A DNA stretch of 64,000 bases from Bedellia somnulentella (GCA_963576735.1 OY755196.1:5995912-6059911); one strand, 5' to 3'. Shown: positions 1-11,557, counted from the first letter of the stretch. Numbers and translations are program-made. Notes: a model not told the origin generated them from the sequence alone.

Positions 1-2777
1 TTTAACATTTATTAAATATCCCAATACTGTTTATCAACACTTTGTAGAAACAAAAGTTTGCCCAATCTTTTGCCCTTCAATCTGTTTCTTTGTTGAGTCA
101 TCACCTGCGCCGCTTGCGAAAACAGTCTTTCAGATGGAACTGATGTTCCCACTATTGTTAGATATTTATAGGCGAGTTTATGCAGTGTTGGAAACTGCAT
201 TTTGTAGTCTTTCCAAATTTCCAGTGGATTATCGTTAAGTCTTCCAACAGGAGTTGTCAGGTAAACTGACAGTTCATCAGACAAGCTGTCTTCAGATTTG
301 GTACACTTCCAATTGCGCTGTACCAGTTTGTGATGGTCACTCCATAGTGAAAAGGTCTCTTCACTTTTATCAGACTTGTCGGAGTCTGACTCGATATCTT
401 CATTTTGGCTCAAATGAATTTTCATTAAATCTTTGATTTTCGACACACTCTTGCTACAAGCTATTGCATCGCTAAAGTGAATTTTTTTGAATCGAGGGTC
501 TAAAATGCATGCAATAGCTAGAGCTGTTACATGTTCTATAGGACCCATTCTTTTTCTCATTTCCTGCAGAGCCAGTTTCTGCACTTCTTTTGCCACAGGT
601 TCTTCTATGACAGTTGACGTGATTTTAGAAAATATGCAGCGGACTAAAGGTATAATTTTACTAGTTGTGCAATATTTATCTCCAGAAATTTCTTTTGTGG
701 CTACCTCTAAAGGCCGCAATATCAAGAGGACGGATGAAGCAATGGATATTTCTGAACCCTCAGTGGTCATTGGGGGTGCGGTGGCGTGCCGAAAAATAAT
801 ATCGTTTATAACAGTCCGGAGTTCCAGAAACCTTTGTACCATGTAGTAAGTACTATTCCAGCGCGTAGGCACGCTTTGTATTAGCTTTGTCTCAGTGGAA
901 GTAGCTTTGCGCAATTCGTCACTAGCAATGCAACTTTGTTTAAGCCAAGTTACAATTGATTTTATTTTTGAAACAATATTTTGCCACTCAGAGCATGCCA
1001 TTGTGCCCTCAGCTACCAAATTTAACGTATGATCAAAACATGGAATGTGTTTCTTTTTACCAAACGCCAATTTAATAGCTTTGACCATATTGGCTGCATT
1101 ATCGGTAACAACAGCCGTCACATTATCTTTATTTATACCCCATTCTTCGCAAGTTCTTAAAAGCATTTCCGAAATATACTGTGACGTATGTCTTTCATCA
1201 AGCTCGTATACGCCGAGAGTAACTGAAATAAGTTCAATATCTATGCCGAAATGAACAGTTATGCCTATAAAACTCTTCATATTTAATGTATCAGACCAAA
1301 TATCTGTTGTCAAGGTTAAGTCTGCTATTGTAGACAATTTTTTTCTGAAAGTTTCTGAAACGGCCTCATATTTATTGTCCAACCATCGTCTGAGAGTTGT
1401 CCTACTTGGTAGTTTATATTGAGGAGCAACTGCCTTTATAAGGTTTTTGAATCCTTCATTCTCTACTATTGAAAAAGGCTGGTGATCTTTACAAATCATG
1501 TATAGCAAACAATTGTTAAGTTTTCTTGTTTTCGTGCCAGATTCTGAATAAGAGGATATTTCTTGAAAACTGGACTTGATAGTCTTTTGACGTTTTAAAG
1601 GGATTACTCCTCTAACCTCCAGTGATGGAGCGGCACTTTAAGAAAGGGATTACTTCCGAGTCACAATCTAATTTATTATCTAACCGTTTTAAGGTACTTT
1701 GGGAACAACTTGTAGAAGGAATGACGGCTTCGGATTCAGGTTGATGTTCATCAACAATACCAATATGAGGTGACTCTTTGGAACTTGAACCAGCTGGCTG
1801 TGGACCAGATTGTTGATTCTTCTGAAATGTAATTTCCATAAAAGCAGCCTTGTGGACATTGCGAATATGCCCAAACAAGTTTCTTGTATTTCTAGTACAC
1901 TTGATATTTTTTTGACATAACTTACATTTCGATTTATTGTCATCAATTTTTTCGTAAAACTTCCAGACTACACTTTTTGTCTTAGGTGCCATGATATCCT
2001 GAAATAGACAAAAAAAATAGATAAGTAAATGTTTTCAAATAATGAATTATCGATAACTTGGAATCACTATGTAGCAACTATGCAAAGTTGTTTTAAAATG
2101 GATACATATATTATAGGATAAATAATAAGTGTCATTTAGGTAACTAAATTATTAGTGACCATCATAACTAGACGTATGAATTAAATAAGAAAATATTTTA
2201 CATAAGGTTATAAGTTATAATATAACCTAAAAAAATTAAACACGACGCAGTTTTATCTTTCTACACAGTTAATGATAGTGAAAATAAGGCACGACAAACA
2301 GGAAGTGATTGTTTCAACAGTCTTTTTTAATTTCTACAATTTTTAATTTCTATAATCATAGAAATTTCGAAAATTGTTTTCACTTAACCTAACTAATTTA
2401 CATAAACTATTAAGTCGCACTTACCTTTGTTTACTTCTCCAACTCGCAGTTCAGTCAGTTTGAAACAATGTAATGGACTTCAATCACCTATTATTACAAT
2501 TAATATCAACACGAGACGAGAGCAATTAATTGAGAGCATGTGTCGTGTCGCTTTGCAATTTGCATTGACCATAAATTAATTGTTTTTTTTTAGTTCAGTA
2601 AACCAAAGACAATATAGAATAAAATGTTTTAAGTAGGGTTGCCTTTTCGATGTATCGGAACAAAAAACATTGATGTATACTCGATGTTTATGAAATAACA
2701 ATACATCGGTTTGATTCGATGTATCGCTACAATACATCGAGTGTTTTTAAAACATCCATGTATATCGTCCACTCCTA
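1..2777 (-). mobile_element. hAT element, 5' part (other end outside window)
   Basis: The right boundary is near 2777. Read on the minus strand, the sequence starts TAGGAGTGGACGATATA, a hAT-style terminus, and CTATGAGC (2778-2785) is the candidate 8-bp target duplication. Between about 2645 and 2750 there are several copies of CGATGTAT in both orientations, like the subterminal transposase-binding repeats of hAT elements. The transposase gene (12-1992) reads away from this end. The other terminus lies before base 1, so the target duplication cannot be verified here. Confidence 0.7.
12..1992 (-). pseudogene. hAT-family transposase with BED zinc finger, one frameshift
   Basis: The start at 1992 (MAPKTKSVVWKFYEK) leads into a BED zinc finger (CKLCQK, then HIRNVH) within the first 50 residues. 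A second frame from about 1620 to the stop at 12 carries the hAT RNase-H-like catalytic region (TTDIWSD, then VVTDNAANM) and ends with the hAT dimerisation region (SVPSERLFSQA). The two frames overlap around 1612-1640 and differ by one base shift, so a single indel separates an otherwise full-length protein of about 650 residues. The family cuts and pastes DNA and leaves 8-bp target duplications. With the shift the gene is probably inactive; a sequencing error in one base would give the same picture. Confidence 0.85.
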
Positions 2778-2849
2778 CTATGAGCGGAACGCCCTTGTTT
2801 CCGAGATCTAAAACAAAAAAATGATTTAACTCTATATAAAAGAGCATGT

Positions 2850-2965
2850 ATGAAAAATTAATGAGTGTAGACGAAACTCGAGAAGTTTGCCAAGATCGTA
2901 CAAACTGGCAATCGATAGTGTCTACTCACCCCAATGGCAACTAACAGCGTGAGTATATGTATCTA
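2850..2965 (+). repeat. 3' tail of a non-LTR retrotransposon, 5'-truncated
   Basis: The stretch resembles 58385-58490: both contain a GAAnCTCGAGAnnTTTGCCAAGATC-like block and continue to CTACnC. Here it runs into GCGTGAGTATATGTATCTATG. A frame through it reads EVCQDRTNWQSIVS, which resembles the C-terminal end of reverse transcriptase ORFs. I infer a 5'-truncated LINE insertion; the family is not resolved. Confidence 0.4.
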
Positions 2966-3139
2966 TGTGATTTAACCAATCCATTCTATGTATTACTACT
3001 TATCATGTTTTTATTAATAAAACTCTATGAAAAGATATCTTTGTGCTGATGAGTCACTTGTCTGCCCAAACGAAGAAGACCGCGGCGTACTGTCAGTACC
3101 ACACACCGTGAACCTAGTTTTTTTTTAAATTATTTAAAA

Positions 3140-3985
3140 CATTTAAAAACAATTGATATTGAAGACTATTTTCTCAACTTACATTGCCGGTGATGGCACG
3201 TTTTCGGCTAACTCAACCACTAAGTCATCTTCGCCTGGGGGTAACTCAAACCCAATGGGGTCAAAATGTAACCTAAAACAAAATATTTATTAATTTAACA
3301 ATGATAAGAGAATAAAAGAATTTAATTTACTTGCGTAACAATAATTACCCTATGGGTGATTGCACAGCTTCCGGTACATCTGGCACATCTGCGGGGTGGT
3401 GTTAGCCGTGACGGCCCAGGAGTCGCCTCTTGATGCCTGAAAATCATAATTACTATAGTTTATGAGCATCATTTTATATGATCGAAAAAAGTATAATAAT
3501 TGTGTTTTTACCCCTGCCAAGCGCGCTGTCTTTTTCTTGCTGGAGTTAGAGGGGTTTCCAGGGACGGACTGGGCGAAATGTCCTCAACCATTCGGAAGAC
3601 AAGCCTAAAACATCCAAATAAAACATTAAATAACTTACAAAATAACTGCGCAATAAAAAAAAAACTTACTCTTTCCCAGTCGACGGCCTTTTCTTTCCCA
3701 CACCACTGCCCCGCATCGGCTACCTCTTGTACCAGAGCCCACACTATGCAAAAAAACCGTTCAAAGCAATGAAAAAAAAAGTATGAAAAATGTTCGATAA
3801 AATATGACTCTGATATACCCTGAAGTAGAAGATGCTGGTGAAGAAACGTCAGCAACCCTCCCTGCTGAACCACGGCCTCTTCGGGCACCTCGCCCTCTGC
3901 CCACCACTGAACCACTAGCATTGCTAAGCAAAGCAAAAAGCAATAAAGCCACTCATGCAATCCCAATGACAATATTTTCAATACA
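3140..3985 (-). pseudogene. Unassigned spliced gene remnant
   Basis: On the minus strand four or five short open blocks are each bounded by good splice signals. Block one, from about 3930, encodes an RG-rich stretch (VVGRGRGARRGRGSAGRV). A second follows an acceptor near 3745 and ends at a GTAAGT donor near 3668. The third (about 3605-3515) reads MVEDISPSPSLETPLTPARK, the fourth lies at 3440-3350, and the last (about 3272-3183) reads LHFDPIGFELPPGEDD and ends SPAM. I do not recognise the protein. Joining the blocks gives phase conflicts, so this looks like a decayed gene, perhaps transposon-borne because its 5' segment recurs at 4667-4702. The single long frame 3508-3981 crosses introns and is probably not real. 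Confidence 0.35.
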
Positions 3986-4027
3986 ATAGTTATTTATGGT
4001 GACTGAAAATATTTTGGGAAACTGATA

Positions 4028-4073
4028 TGACTAAGTTGTACTAAGTCATGTGACAGTGTATTCATACAAAATG
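4028..4073 (+). repeat. Fragment of tRNA-headed SINE (type S1)
   Basis: The sequence GACTAAGTTGTACTAAGTCA and its continuation to CATACAAAATGG match, with substitutions, the middle of the full S1 SINE at about 63075-63115. Confidence 0.55.
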
Positions 4074-4375
4074 GTTTTCTTTCATCACTGTTCAGCCTGC
4101 ATGGAATTAGCATGATGATTTACAGCCTATAGCACTTCTGTATGGTGTAGATTTCTGATAGTGAAAAAGATTTCGTGATTCAGTATATCTACTGTACTTC
4201 AGTATTCAACTTACAATTAAACTTACAAATGGTACATCTTTATAATATTATTATTGATTATTATGGGGCATAGTATTGCCATTTTTTCAGTTCAAGGTGT
4301 TTCTTTTGTGTTATATGGGCTAACGAAAAAGACACATCTACTGAGTTGGATATTAAATACATGTAGTTGCCATAT

Positions 4376-4573
4376 AAGATCCACAACTATCATTGAGTTA
4401 GCATCTCATACCATAAGTCATTAATTAGTTTGGAGCTTTCTTGATTAATGTTATTTGTCTGTTTACAATAAAATAAAACAACAAACAAAAATAAAGGTTT
4501 CTTTAAAACCACTAAGTTGAAATGCTTGTGAAAATATTCATTGTTTCTTCTTCTGCTACATTATGAAATGTGC
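4376..4573. repeat. Direct repeat, copy 1
   Basis: A block of about 198 bp starting AAGATCCACAACTATCATTG is repeated in the same orientation at 5674-5875 with roughly a dozen differences. No coding potential is seen. Copy 2 begins four bases after the end of the deleted piggyBac at 5669, so the pair probably marks a local duplication into which that element inserted. The neighbouring stretch 4080-4375 holds nothing I can assign. Confidence 0.8.
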
Positions 4574-4854
4574 CTATCAAAATATCAGTTATAGAATAGA
4601 AAACTCTTTATTGCACATCAAAAATGAAGAAACATTTACATATACACAGAATAAAATAACAAAAAAGCCACTCATGCAATCCCAATGACAATATTTTCAA
4701 TTCTGTTTAATTCTTAACAAACCCTTTCATTTAATACTCATATTGTAAAAATGCACGAAAATATATCCTATCCGCCACCTTGTATGGACTGCCAATTTGG
4801 ATATTATTATTATTAAGCTAAATAATTAATTAAAACGAACTCTAGAAAATAACA

Positions 4855-5669
4855 CCTCTTAATTTTTTCAAGTCGGTTAAAGTCTTATCTATGTTAGAGT
4901 TTCGTCATTTGAAATAATTTGAATTTCAAATAAAATGGCGGTTACAATAATTAAACACGAACATCGCATGAGATTTTTGAAGAAATTTTAAATTTGAGCG
5001 ATTACACTAATTGGATAAGTGATATGCAAAGATTAATTACTAAATACCTTCTTTAATACATAGTTTTAGTCTCTGCCTACCCCAATGGGAACTAACGGCG
5101 TGAGAATATGTATGTATGTATGTATGTATGTTTTAAAGTAGATTCTTTCTATTTAACCCGAAATATGATCATTTTTTCATCAAACAAACTCACTTAAAAT
5201 CATTATTTTCAGAAGAATAACCAAATATAAATGCAAAAAACTATAGTAAGAAGTCATTATTTAATGTAATATGATAAAACACTTACTTAGACATCGTTTT
5301 CACTGTTTTTCACACACTTTCACCACGAAAAACTAAAATTATAAGAGATATTTGTAACAGACAAATATGATGCCGCGAACAAAACGATAACCAAACTTTG
5401 AATGCTTAGCAATAAAAAAAAAGTAAGTAAAGCATAGAGTAAAAGTAACTCCTTCATTTCCTTGTTTAACTTAACACAGAGTATATTAAATAGGCTGAGT
5501 TGTATCTCCAAGTAGCCAAACTATTAAAAATAAAGTAAAAAGTACACGCCACGCGCGCGGCGTGTACTGCCAGCGCAACAGTACTGCGGCCAGCTGCTGC
5601 CAAAACGTCATAGCTCGGCACTTGCGGTTTTTTGAGCTGCCAGTTGCTGCCAGCCCGACATCGCAAGGG
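4855..5669 (-). mobile_element. Deleted piggyBac-type element (copy A)
   Basis: The sequence is colinear with the 5' terminal part of the larger piggyBac-like element at 30670-34133: both share TTTTTTCAAGTCnGTTAAAG, AAATGGCGGTTACAAT and CCAAACTTTGAATGCTTAGC, and both end GCAAGGG. Here it stops just after the start of the coding part (4855), and no second terminus is found. The flank is CTAA rather than TTAA. A LINE or SINE tail sits at 5075-5132. Confidence 0.65.
5075..5132 (+). repeat. Retroelement tail with (TATG)n
   Basis: CTCTGCCTACCCCAATGGGA is followed by CGGCGTGAGAATATG and five TATG units. The insert is absent from the homologous copy near 33270, and TTTTA occurs on both sides, consistent with a short target duplication. 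Confidence 0.6.
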
Positions 5670-5673
5670 CTAA

Positions 5674-5875
5674 AAGATCCACAACTATCATTGAGTTAGT
5701 ATCTCATACCATAAGTCATTAATTAGTTTGGAGCTTTCTTGATTAATGTTATTTGTCTTTTTAAAATTAAATAAAAAGACAAACAAAAAAAAGGTTTCTT
5801 TAAAACCACTAAGTTGAAATGCTTGTGAAAATATTTATTGTTTCTTCTTCTGCTATATTATGAAATGTGCCTTAA
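5674..5875. repeat. Direct repeat, copy 2
   Basis: Second copy of the 4376-4573 block, same orientation, ending TATTATGAAATGTGCC as copy 1 does (ACATTATGAAATGTGCC). The following 5876-6384 is AT-rich and holds nothing I can assign. Confidence 0.8.
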
Positions 5876-6384
5876 ACTAATATTGAGTAATATCCAAATT
5901 TGGCCTAATAAATATGGTATAAACTTAAAATTCATAATGAGACAATTGCCTATAAGTTTATTGCCACAATATGAATCATGATTTGTGGTACAAAATTATT
6001 ATTATTTGGCATAGTAGTTGAAAAGTACTATAAAACTTTACTAAACTGTTACCATGAGCTTGAGACATTATATATTTTATGTGGTTTTAGATATGTACCA
6101 AAATAATGCATTGAAAAAATATGCTAAGTAACCATTATGACATATTTGATATGACAAATGTGTAAACAGTTCTGCTTTTAACCTTTCAAAACCCAGGATT
6201 TTAGACCTCCAAACCTCTATACCCCAGGGGTATTTTTTACATTTTTGCGTGTCAATTGGAGTGGACGCTGGGCTATCACGTAAATTGTCACAACTGTCGA
6301 ATGGTAACCAGAGAGGACGCTGGGCCACTTGATACTCACACTACAGGGTGTTCAAATAAGTGAAAATAGCAATGTTTTTTAGAT

Positions 6385-6632
6385 ACTAGCTTTTGTCAGT
6401 GACTTCGTACGCATTTTTACTAAAAAAAATACAACATTAAAATCCGCAGCGTTTGTCATGTACAAAATGAAAAAAACTAAAACCACTTTAATCGAAATTA
6501 ATTGTTTTTCACTGTTATTGGTAGGTAGTTATGTAGAACTGAATTTATAACATTTGTGTATGAATTTTACTTTCCTTAACTTATATGCCCGTGCGAAGCC
6601 GGGATGAGCTACCAGTCAATTAATATTTGTTA
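6385..6632. repeat. Helitron-like terminal fragments
   Basis: ACTAGCTTTTGTCAGTGACT near 6392 and CGTGCGAAGCCGGGATGAGC near 6592 are degraded versions of the CG-rich ends (GACTTCGTCCGCG, GCGAAGCCGGG next to CTAG) found on many non-autonomous lepidopteran Helitrons. Only the ends are recognisable; the assignment is by motif memory. Confidence 0.35.
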
Positions 6633-6736
6633 TATATATACTCGTATAATAATATAAGTGTCAAAGATCCGTAATCGCATTGCTCCTGCAAGGTCCCTGG
6701 CACAACCGATTCACAAGGCTGATTGGAAGTGCCTGA

Positions 6737-7000
6737 CTACTCATGATTAAAATTAAAATTTGCGCGGTACTTTAAAAAGCATGTGCCAAGGCACAAACCC
6801 ACATCGCACACATTGCATTGGGTCGTCACTTTTCTGGTAATGCCACTGACTGAGCATTGAGCGCACCTCCTCACCTTGAGCCATATGTTGGTAGTGGCAT
6901 GAGGCTTGGTATGAACTGAACAGTGAGGCTGAGCATTCAACCGGCCACCAGGGGCTATTGGTCCAGGAGCAATTGGTCTGGCCGAGAATCGGGCAATCAA
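6737..7000 (-). pseudogene. piggyBac transposase C-terminal fragment
   Basis: The last third of this frame reads RRCAQCSVSGITRKVTTQCN followed by CDVGLCLGTCFLKYR and a stop shortly after. This is the C-terminal cysteine-rich finger of piggyBac transposases (two CxxC pairs, then C and C with YR). The DDE domain is missing upstream and the preceding residues are not piggyBac-like. It is a short relic, unrelated in position to the other piggyBac copies. Confidence 0.6.
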
Positions 7001-7008
7001 GCCCTCGG

Positions 7009-7205
7009 CTAAATTGCTGGAGCTCCGTCATGTTGGATATGCAGGTTCCTCAAATTATTTATGGGAACATTAAATAGCATTGTATTAAAAACCCTGGTTA
7101 GAATTTCCATGTAGGAATGGCCATTTAAATTCCCGCGGATAAAGTATGGTCCAAGGAGTCTGTTTCCTAAGATAATAATAAAGGCACACTTGGTAAACCT
7201 TAAAT
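7009..7205 (-). pseudogene. Tc1/mariner-like transposase fragment
   Basis: The frame reads ILGNRLLGPYFIRGNLNGHS and, later, NLHIQHDGAPAI. This corresponds to the stretch before and including the second catalytic aspartate (QHDGAP) of mariner-like transposases. Neither the first nor third catalytic residue is present, and the fragment abuts the piggyBac relic at 7000. Old and non-functional. Confidence 0.65.
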
Positions 7206-7430
7206 CCATACTAATATTATAAATGGGAAAGTGAGTTTGTTTGTTTGTTTATTTATTTGGTCCGCTTTCACGCCATAACTACAGAACCGATACCCTTGAA
7301 ATTTTGCAAACGTATAGTTAGAAGCCTGGATTAAATAATAGGATACTTTTTATCCCGGAAAAAATTATGATCCCGAGGGAAAACAAAAATATTGTATGCT
7401 TGCTGGATGTATTGGAGATGGCGCTGTGCG
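7206..7430 (+). repeat. Helitron Lep1-like 5' end
   Basis: It starts TCCATACTAATATTATAAAT and goes on to GTTTGTTTGTTT and ATACTTTTTATCCCGG. These are the recurrent 5' features of Lep1-type non-autonomous Helitrons and related dispersed repeats of Lepidoptera. A Helitron-like 3' end occurs at 8985-9036, so 7206-9036 may once have been one element now broken by SINEs. Confidence 0.45.
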
Positions 7431-7602
7431 TCGTTTAAAACAAAGTAATATATTACAAACTAATATGAACATGTAAATTTAGAAGCTAAATGATACGATG
7501 ATGAATCCACGAAAATGAGAAATACGCAAGGGTTCCCACAGGAGCATCAAAAAACCTTAACTCATATCTGGCTTAACAATACTCAACATATTGCAGCGAA
7601 TA

Positions 7603-7756
7603 ATTTAATGTTTTTTGACATGAATTCCTCATGTGGGGATTATTACTCATAAATAAAAGATGTTATTAAAGGAAAGAAAAATTTCGACACTGGCGGGGTT
7701 CGAACCCCGCCAGTGTCGAAATTTTTCTTTCCTTTAATAACATCTTTTATTTATGA
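7603..7756 (-). mobile_element. tRNA-SINE (type S2) with palindromic head
   Basis: A perfect inverted repeat of about 105 bp is centred on GGTTCGAACC near 7705. It consists of the 3' half of the S2 SINE (as at 50275-50357) in both orientations. The single-copy tail continues to 7603 (AATCCCCACATGAGG in reverse). The insertion is bounded by a 15-bp duplication, ATATTGCAGCGAATA (7588-7602 and 7757-7771). The copy therefore integrated already folded back. Confidence 0.85.
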
Positions 7757-7780
7757 ATATTGCAGCGAATATTTTTTTTA

Positions 7781-8022
7781 CATACATATACTCACGGCTA
7801 TAAATCCCTAGAAGGGGGAAGCCAGAGCTACGGAATTAAAAATTCCTCAGCCACTTTTGGAAGTTTCGTGGGGAAAAGATGGTAAAATAAAGGTTGTTGG
7901 TGATGGGTCTCCGACCGCATCGCCCAAAGATCCCTTTAAAAGCCCCAATACCGTTAGTCGCCTCTTACGTACACCCACCGGAAGAAATGGGATAGTGCTA
8001 TTCTAAGCCGACACTACACAGC
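7781..8022 (+). mobile_element. Dispersed repeat R1, full copy
   Basis: A 242-bp unit starts with ATACATATACTCACGGCTAT, passes through GCATCGCCC and GTCGCCTCTTACG, and ends GCCGACACTACACAGC. AATATTTTTTT flanks it on both sides (7769-7779, 8023-8033). At least seven related copies occur in this window. The TATG-rich edge and the duplications suggest a retroposed SINE or LINE 3' end; the family is not resolved. Confidence 0.8.
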
Positions 8023-8033
8023 AATATTTTTTT

Positions 8034-8735
8034 ATCGATGGATTTAACATCAGACTCTGCGTTAATGGTCATTTTGGAAAGATTAAGATTAATCAAGGGG
8101 TTTCATCCATTTTCATAAAAATAAGTGTACGTTTAAATAACAAATTTGTTGGTTAATAGTAAGACTTATAAAAAATAAAGCGTAAAAAAAAATTACACCG
8201 CCGGTAACGTCCCCGTGGCGAAGCGGTGTAACTATCTACTATGAATATTTAATTAAAACTATTATGAATTAATCGTCTCGGATTCGTATCTCAGGTGATT
8301 CAAGCTTTTTGTATTATTATTTTTGTTTTGTTAGCTTAGAATAGCAATATGTAAAACAAATAGCAAGCACTATCCCTTCACTTTAGCGTTTATTTAACCA
8401 TCCCCATATTCGCTCGCGATCGCTGCAAGCTCTCCCACTATCACGAACGATCAGTGTAGGGGCAGCATTGGGCCGCCGCCGAAGCGCCGTACTACTATCT
8501 GTATTTGTACTTACTAAAGATATTCTCATTTCTGATCATAAGTTGGTACAGAATGGGTTGTTTCATGATTGTTATGAGAAATTAAACAGGAAATTTTTGG
8601 AACTCAACCCCTAAAGGGTTGATATAGCAAATGAAAGAAATAATGATAATAATGATTTTTGTCATTTTGGTATCAAAAAACTTGGTGCGATTAAATTTAT
8701 GAAATTCATCTATCAATCATTCATAAGTATTAACT
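8034..8735. other. No gene seen
   Basis: AT-rich DNA with two GC-rich islands (8195-8230 and 8400-8495). No supported ORF and no recognised repeat. Confidence 0.5.
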
Positions 8736-8921
8736 AACGGCCATAAATTCCTTATAAGGGTAGCCATAGCTTCAGAGATAGAAATTTTTCATCCACTTTT
8801 GGAAATATATTGGGAAAAGGTAGTAACATAAAGGTTATTAGTGATTGTTCACCAACTGCATCGCCCAACAATCACTAAAAGGCCTCAGTGTCTTTTATGG
8901 CCTTTACAACACCCGCGGGAA
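8736..8921 (+). repeat. Repeat R1, degenerate copy
   Basis: It is alignable to R1 from ACGGCCATAAATTCC to ACACCCGCGGGA, with many substitutions and lacking both ends. Confidence 0.7.
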
Positions 8922-8984
8922 TATAAATATAAAAAAACAGAAGTTGAGATAGTGTTTCGTTATTTTGGATGTAAACCGAATGCA

Positions 8985-9036
8985 AAAAATGTAGTCCACG
9001 CGGACGAAGTCGCGGGCAAAAAGCTAGTGAAAATAT
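8985..9036 (+). repeat. Helitron-like 3' end
   Basis: CCACGCGGACGAAGTCGCGG followed by GCAAAAAGCTAGTG is the common lepidopteran Helitron 3' signature, a CG-rich hairpin just before CTAG. 9037-9258 holds nothing else I can assign. Confidence 0.45.
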
Positions 9037-9650
9037 AAAAACAATGAGATCTTGAAATATTTAAACTTAAAAGTTACTTAATCATCACAGCCTCATCACA
9101 ATCATATGAAAATCAATATTATCTAATACAAATGCTAAGGAAAAAAATGACTTTATACAAGAAAATAAAAATATAACAGATAAACCAAAAGATTTACAAA
9201 AATACTATCAAAAATAATAAAACAAACATTTATGTCCGCTGACGAACTTGACTTCCACTTACTCGTCATATTCAGTAATCAAATTGACTGCGCCATCATC
9301 CACTGGCAAGTTATACCAAAATGTTCTTCAATTATCAGGCATCATTAGAGGGCACAATTTTTCTATTATCTGATCTTTATGTTCTTGTTTAATTCCTCTA
9401 TACCAGGGGTGTCAAACTAGATTCTCTTAAGGGCCATTTGTAAAAAAATAAGTGTGTTAGGGGGCCAAAATCAAATTTAAAAACTAAAACACACATTGAT
9501 TTTTTTAAATCTTTAATTACACAGTAGGTAAGTCTAATCTAAACAGTTTTCATTTTTTAAGGACAGCAAATTGGATCAAAAAAATTAATAAACAATAATC
9601 ATCTTGAGCTTGAAGATCCGGAAACCTGATGTCTCTTGCTTTTTATGAGC

Positions 9651-11557
9651 TCATCGATATCGGGTGTCATATTTGAGAGATCGATGTTTGCTCTTATTTA
9701 TTTTCATTACGGAAAACATCTGCTCGCATAAATAGGTACTACCGAACATACACAGGATACGTGCTGCATATTTCTTAACATTTGGATAGTTGTTCAAATT
9801 CTTGAAATATTGTGTATAAAATGTAGTCACATCTACTTCTTGAAATTTGCCTTTTAATAACGTTGTCACATTGAAGATCTATTAATTCCATTTGCAAATT
9901 AATTGGTGCCTGAGCAGCTTCAAAAGTGAATGGATTGTTGAATATTGGGAATTCTATTTCATTCATTTTACGAAAATCTTGAAAACGACTGTCAAATTCT
10001 ATGATCAGATTTTGCAAAAGATTAGAATACTCATCCAATTTCATCTGGTTTACTGAATCAAATGATCTGACATGAGGGAAATGATCTAGTTTTCGGTTTT
10101 TTACTGATTTTCCCACAGTCGCAATTTTGTTTCGAAAGCCTGAATATGCGAATACATTTGACTGACTATTAAGCCTTTCCCCTGCAACTTTGTATTTAGG
10201 TCATTCATGTGTTTGGTCATGTCTACCAAAAAAGCACAATCAATCCACCAATTATTGTCGTAGCCAATTGGTTTGCCCTTTTCTGACATGAAGGCTTGAA
10301 TAGGGTCACGTAATTCAAAGAATCTTTCCAATACTGCTCCTCGACTGAGCCAACGAACTTCCGTGAAATAAGGTACATCGGAATACTTCTCATCCAAATC
10401 TTTTAAAAATTGCCTGAATTGTCTATGATTTGGTCCTCTGCTCCTTATAAAATTTACTATTTTAATCACGGGTTGCATGACATGGTCCATTTTTAAATGT
10501 TTGGATGCTAGTGATTCCTGGTGAATAATACAGTGAATTCCCACAAAATTTTCTGATGTTTTCTGCCTTAATTTAGTCACAACACCCGAATTTTTGTCCA
10601 TCCATGGCAGGAGCCCAATCCGTAGTTATGCTGCAAAATATATTCCAGTCGAGTTCATATTCTACCATTAATTGCTCGATCGCAGAATAAATATCATTTG
10701 CTGCAGTGGTGCCTGACAGTGGAACGCACTTTAATAATTCTTCACTTATTTCGAAGTTATTGTTGATACCTCGTATAAAGATAGCAAGTTGAGCAGTATC
10801 AACAGAATCAGTACTCTCGTCAACAGCCAGTGAAAAATTTGTAAATTCTTTAATTTTCTCCTTCAGTTGACAGTCCAAATTTTGAGATAAATCGTTTATT
10901 CTGGAAGAAACAGTGTTTCTCGAGAGCGGTATGTTTTGAATGACTGATTTTTGAGATGGGAATGAAACATCAGCAACTTTCAACATACATACATACATAA
11001 ATACATAAACGTTCACGCCGAATATCCCCGAAGGGGTTGGCAGAGGTACTAATACTTCTGAACATCACGTGACTTTGTCACCTGGTGTTCAGAGTACCCA
11101 CGTTTTGCATGGACTGAATACTCACGTGATAGGGGGCAGGCCTATCGTGTTTCAACATACACTCCTTTATAAAATCACCATCAGTGAAAGGTTTTGATCT
11201 CTTGGCTATTTCTAATGCAATTATGAAACTGGATTTAACGGCGTCTTCGCTTTCGGATTTAGCTTTAAGAAACATCGATTGTTGCCCTTGAAGTTTAGAT
11301 TTTAAAGATAAAAGTTTGTCTTTTCTTATCTTTTCGGTGTAGCATTCATATTTTGCCTTGTGATTTGTCTCATAATGTCTTTTTAAATTAAATTCCTTAC
11401 ACACCGCAATTGTTTGGTTGCAAATCAAACAAAGTGGTTTCCCTTTCCACTCCACAAAAAAATAAGCGATTTCCCATTTGGTCTGAAACACTCTGCACTC
11501 ACTATCAATTTTACGTTTCTGTGACATAATACTACGTATTTGTAATGGGATGAACAC
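9651..11557 (-). pseudogene. hAT transposase (ZBED/GTF2IRD2-like), frameshifted
   Basis: The start near 11527 (MSQKRKIDSECRVFQTKWE) is followed by a BED-like finger (CLICNQ, then HYETNH). After the SINE come the hAT catalytic region (FSLAVDESTDSVDTAQLAIF and SITTDWAPAMDG) and HCIIHQESL with EVRWLSRGAVLERF. It finishes with the dimerisation domain (ARILCMFGSTYLCEQMFSVM). The protein is of the type seen in GTF2IRD2/ZBED-like domesticated transposases. Frameshifts near 10590, 10110 and 9860 plus the SINE mean that no intact protein can be made. Confidence 0.85.
10989..11149 (-). mobile_element. SINE S1, 5'-truncated, inside hAT gene
   Basis: The sequence matches the 3' part of S1 in reverse (CGTTCACGCC, CCCCGAAGGGGTTGGCAGAG, CACGTGATAGGGGGCAGGCC). 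TTTCAACATAC occurs on both sides (10978-10988 and 11150-11160), an exact 11-bp duplication. Confidence 0.9.

Noticed and set aside
3508..3981. 157-codon minus-strand frame
   Set aside because: It reads through segments with intron signals and T-rich runs; its middle is hydrophobic low complexity. The short spliced blocks fit better.
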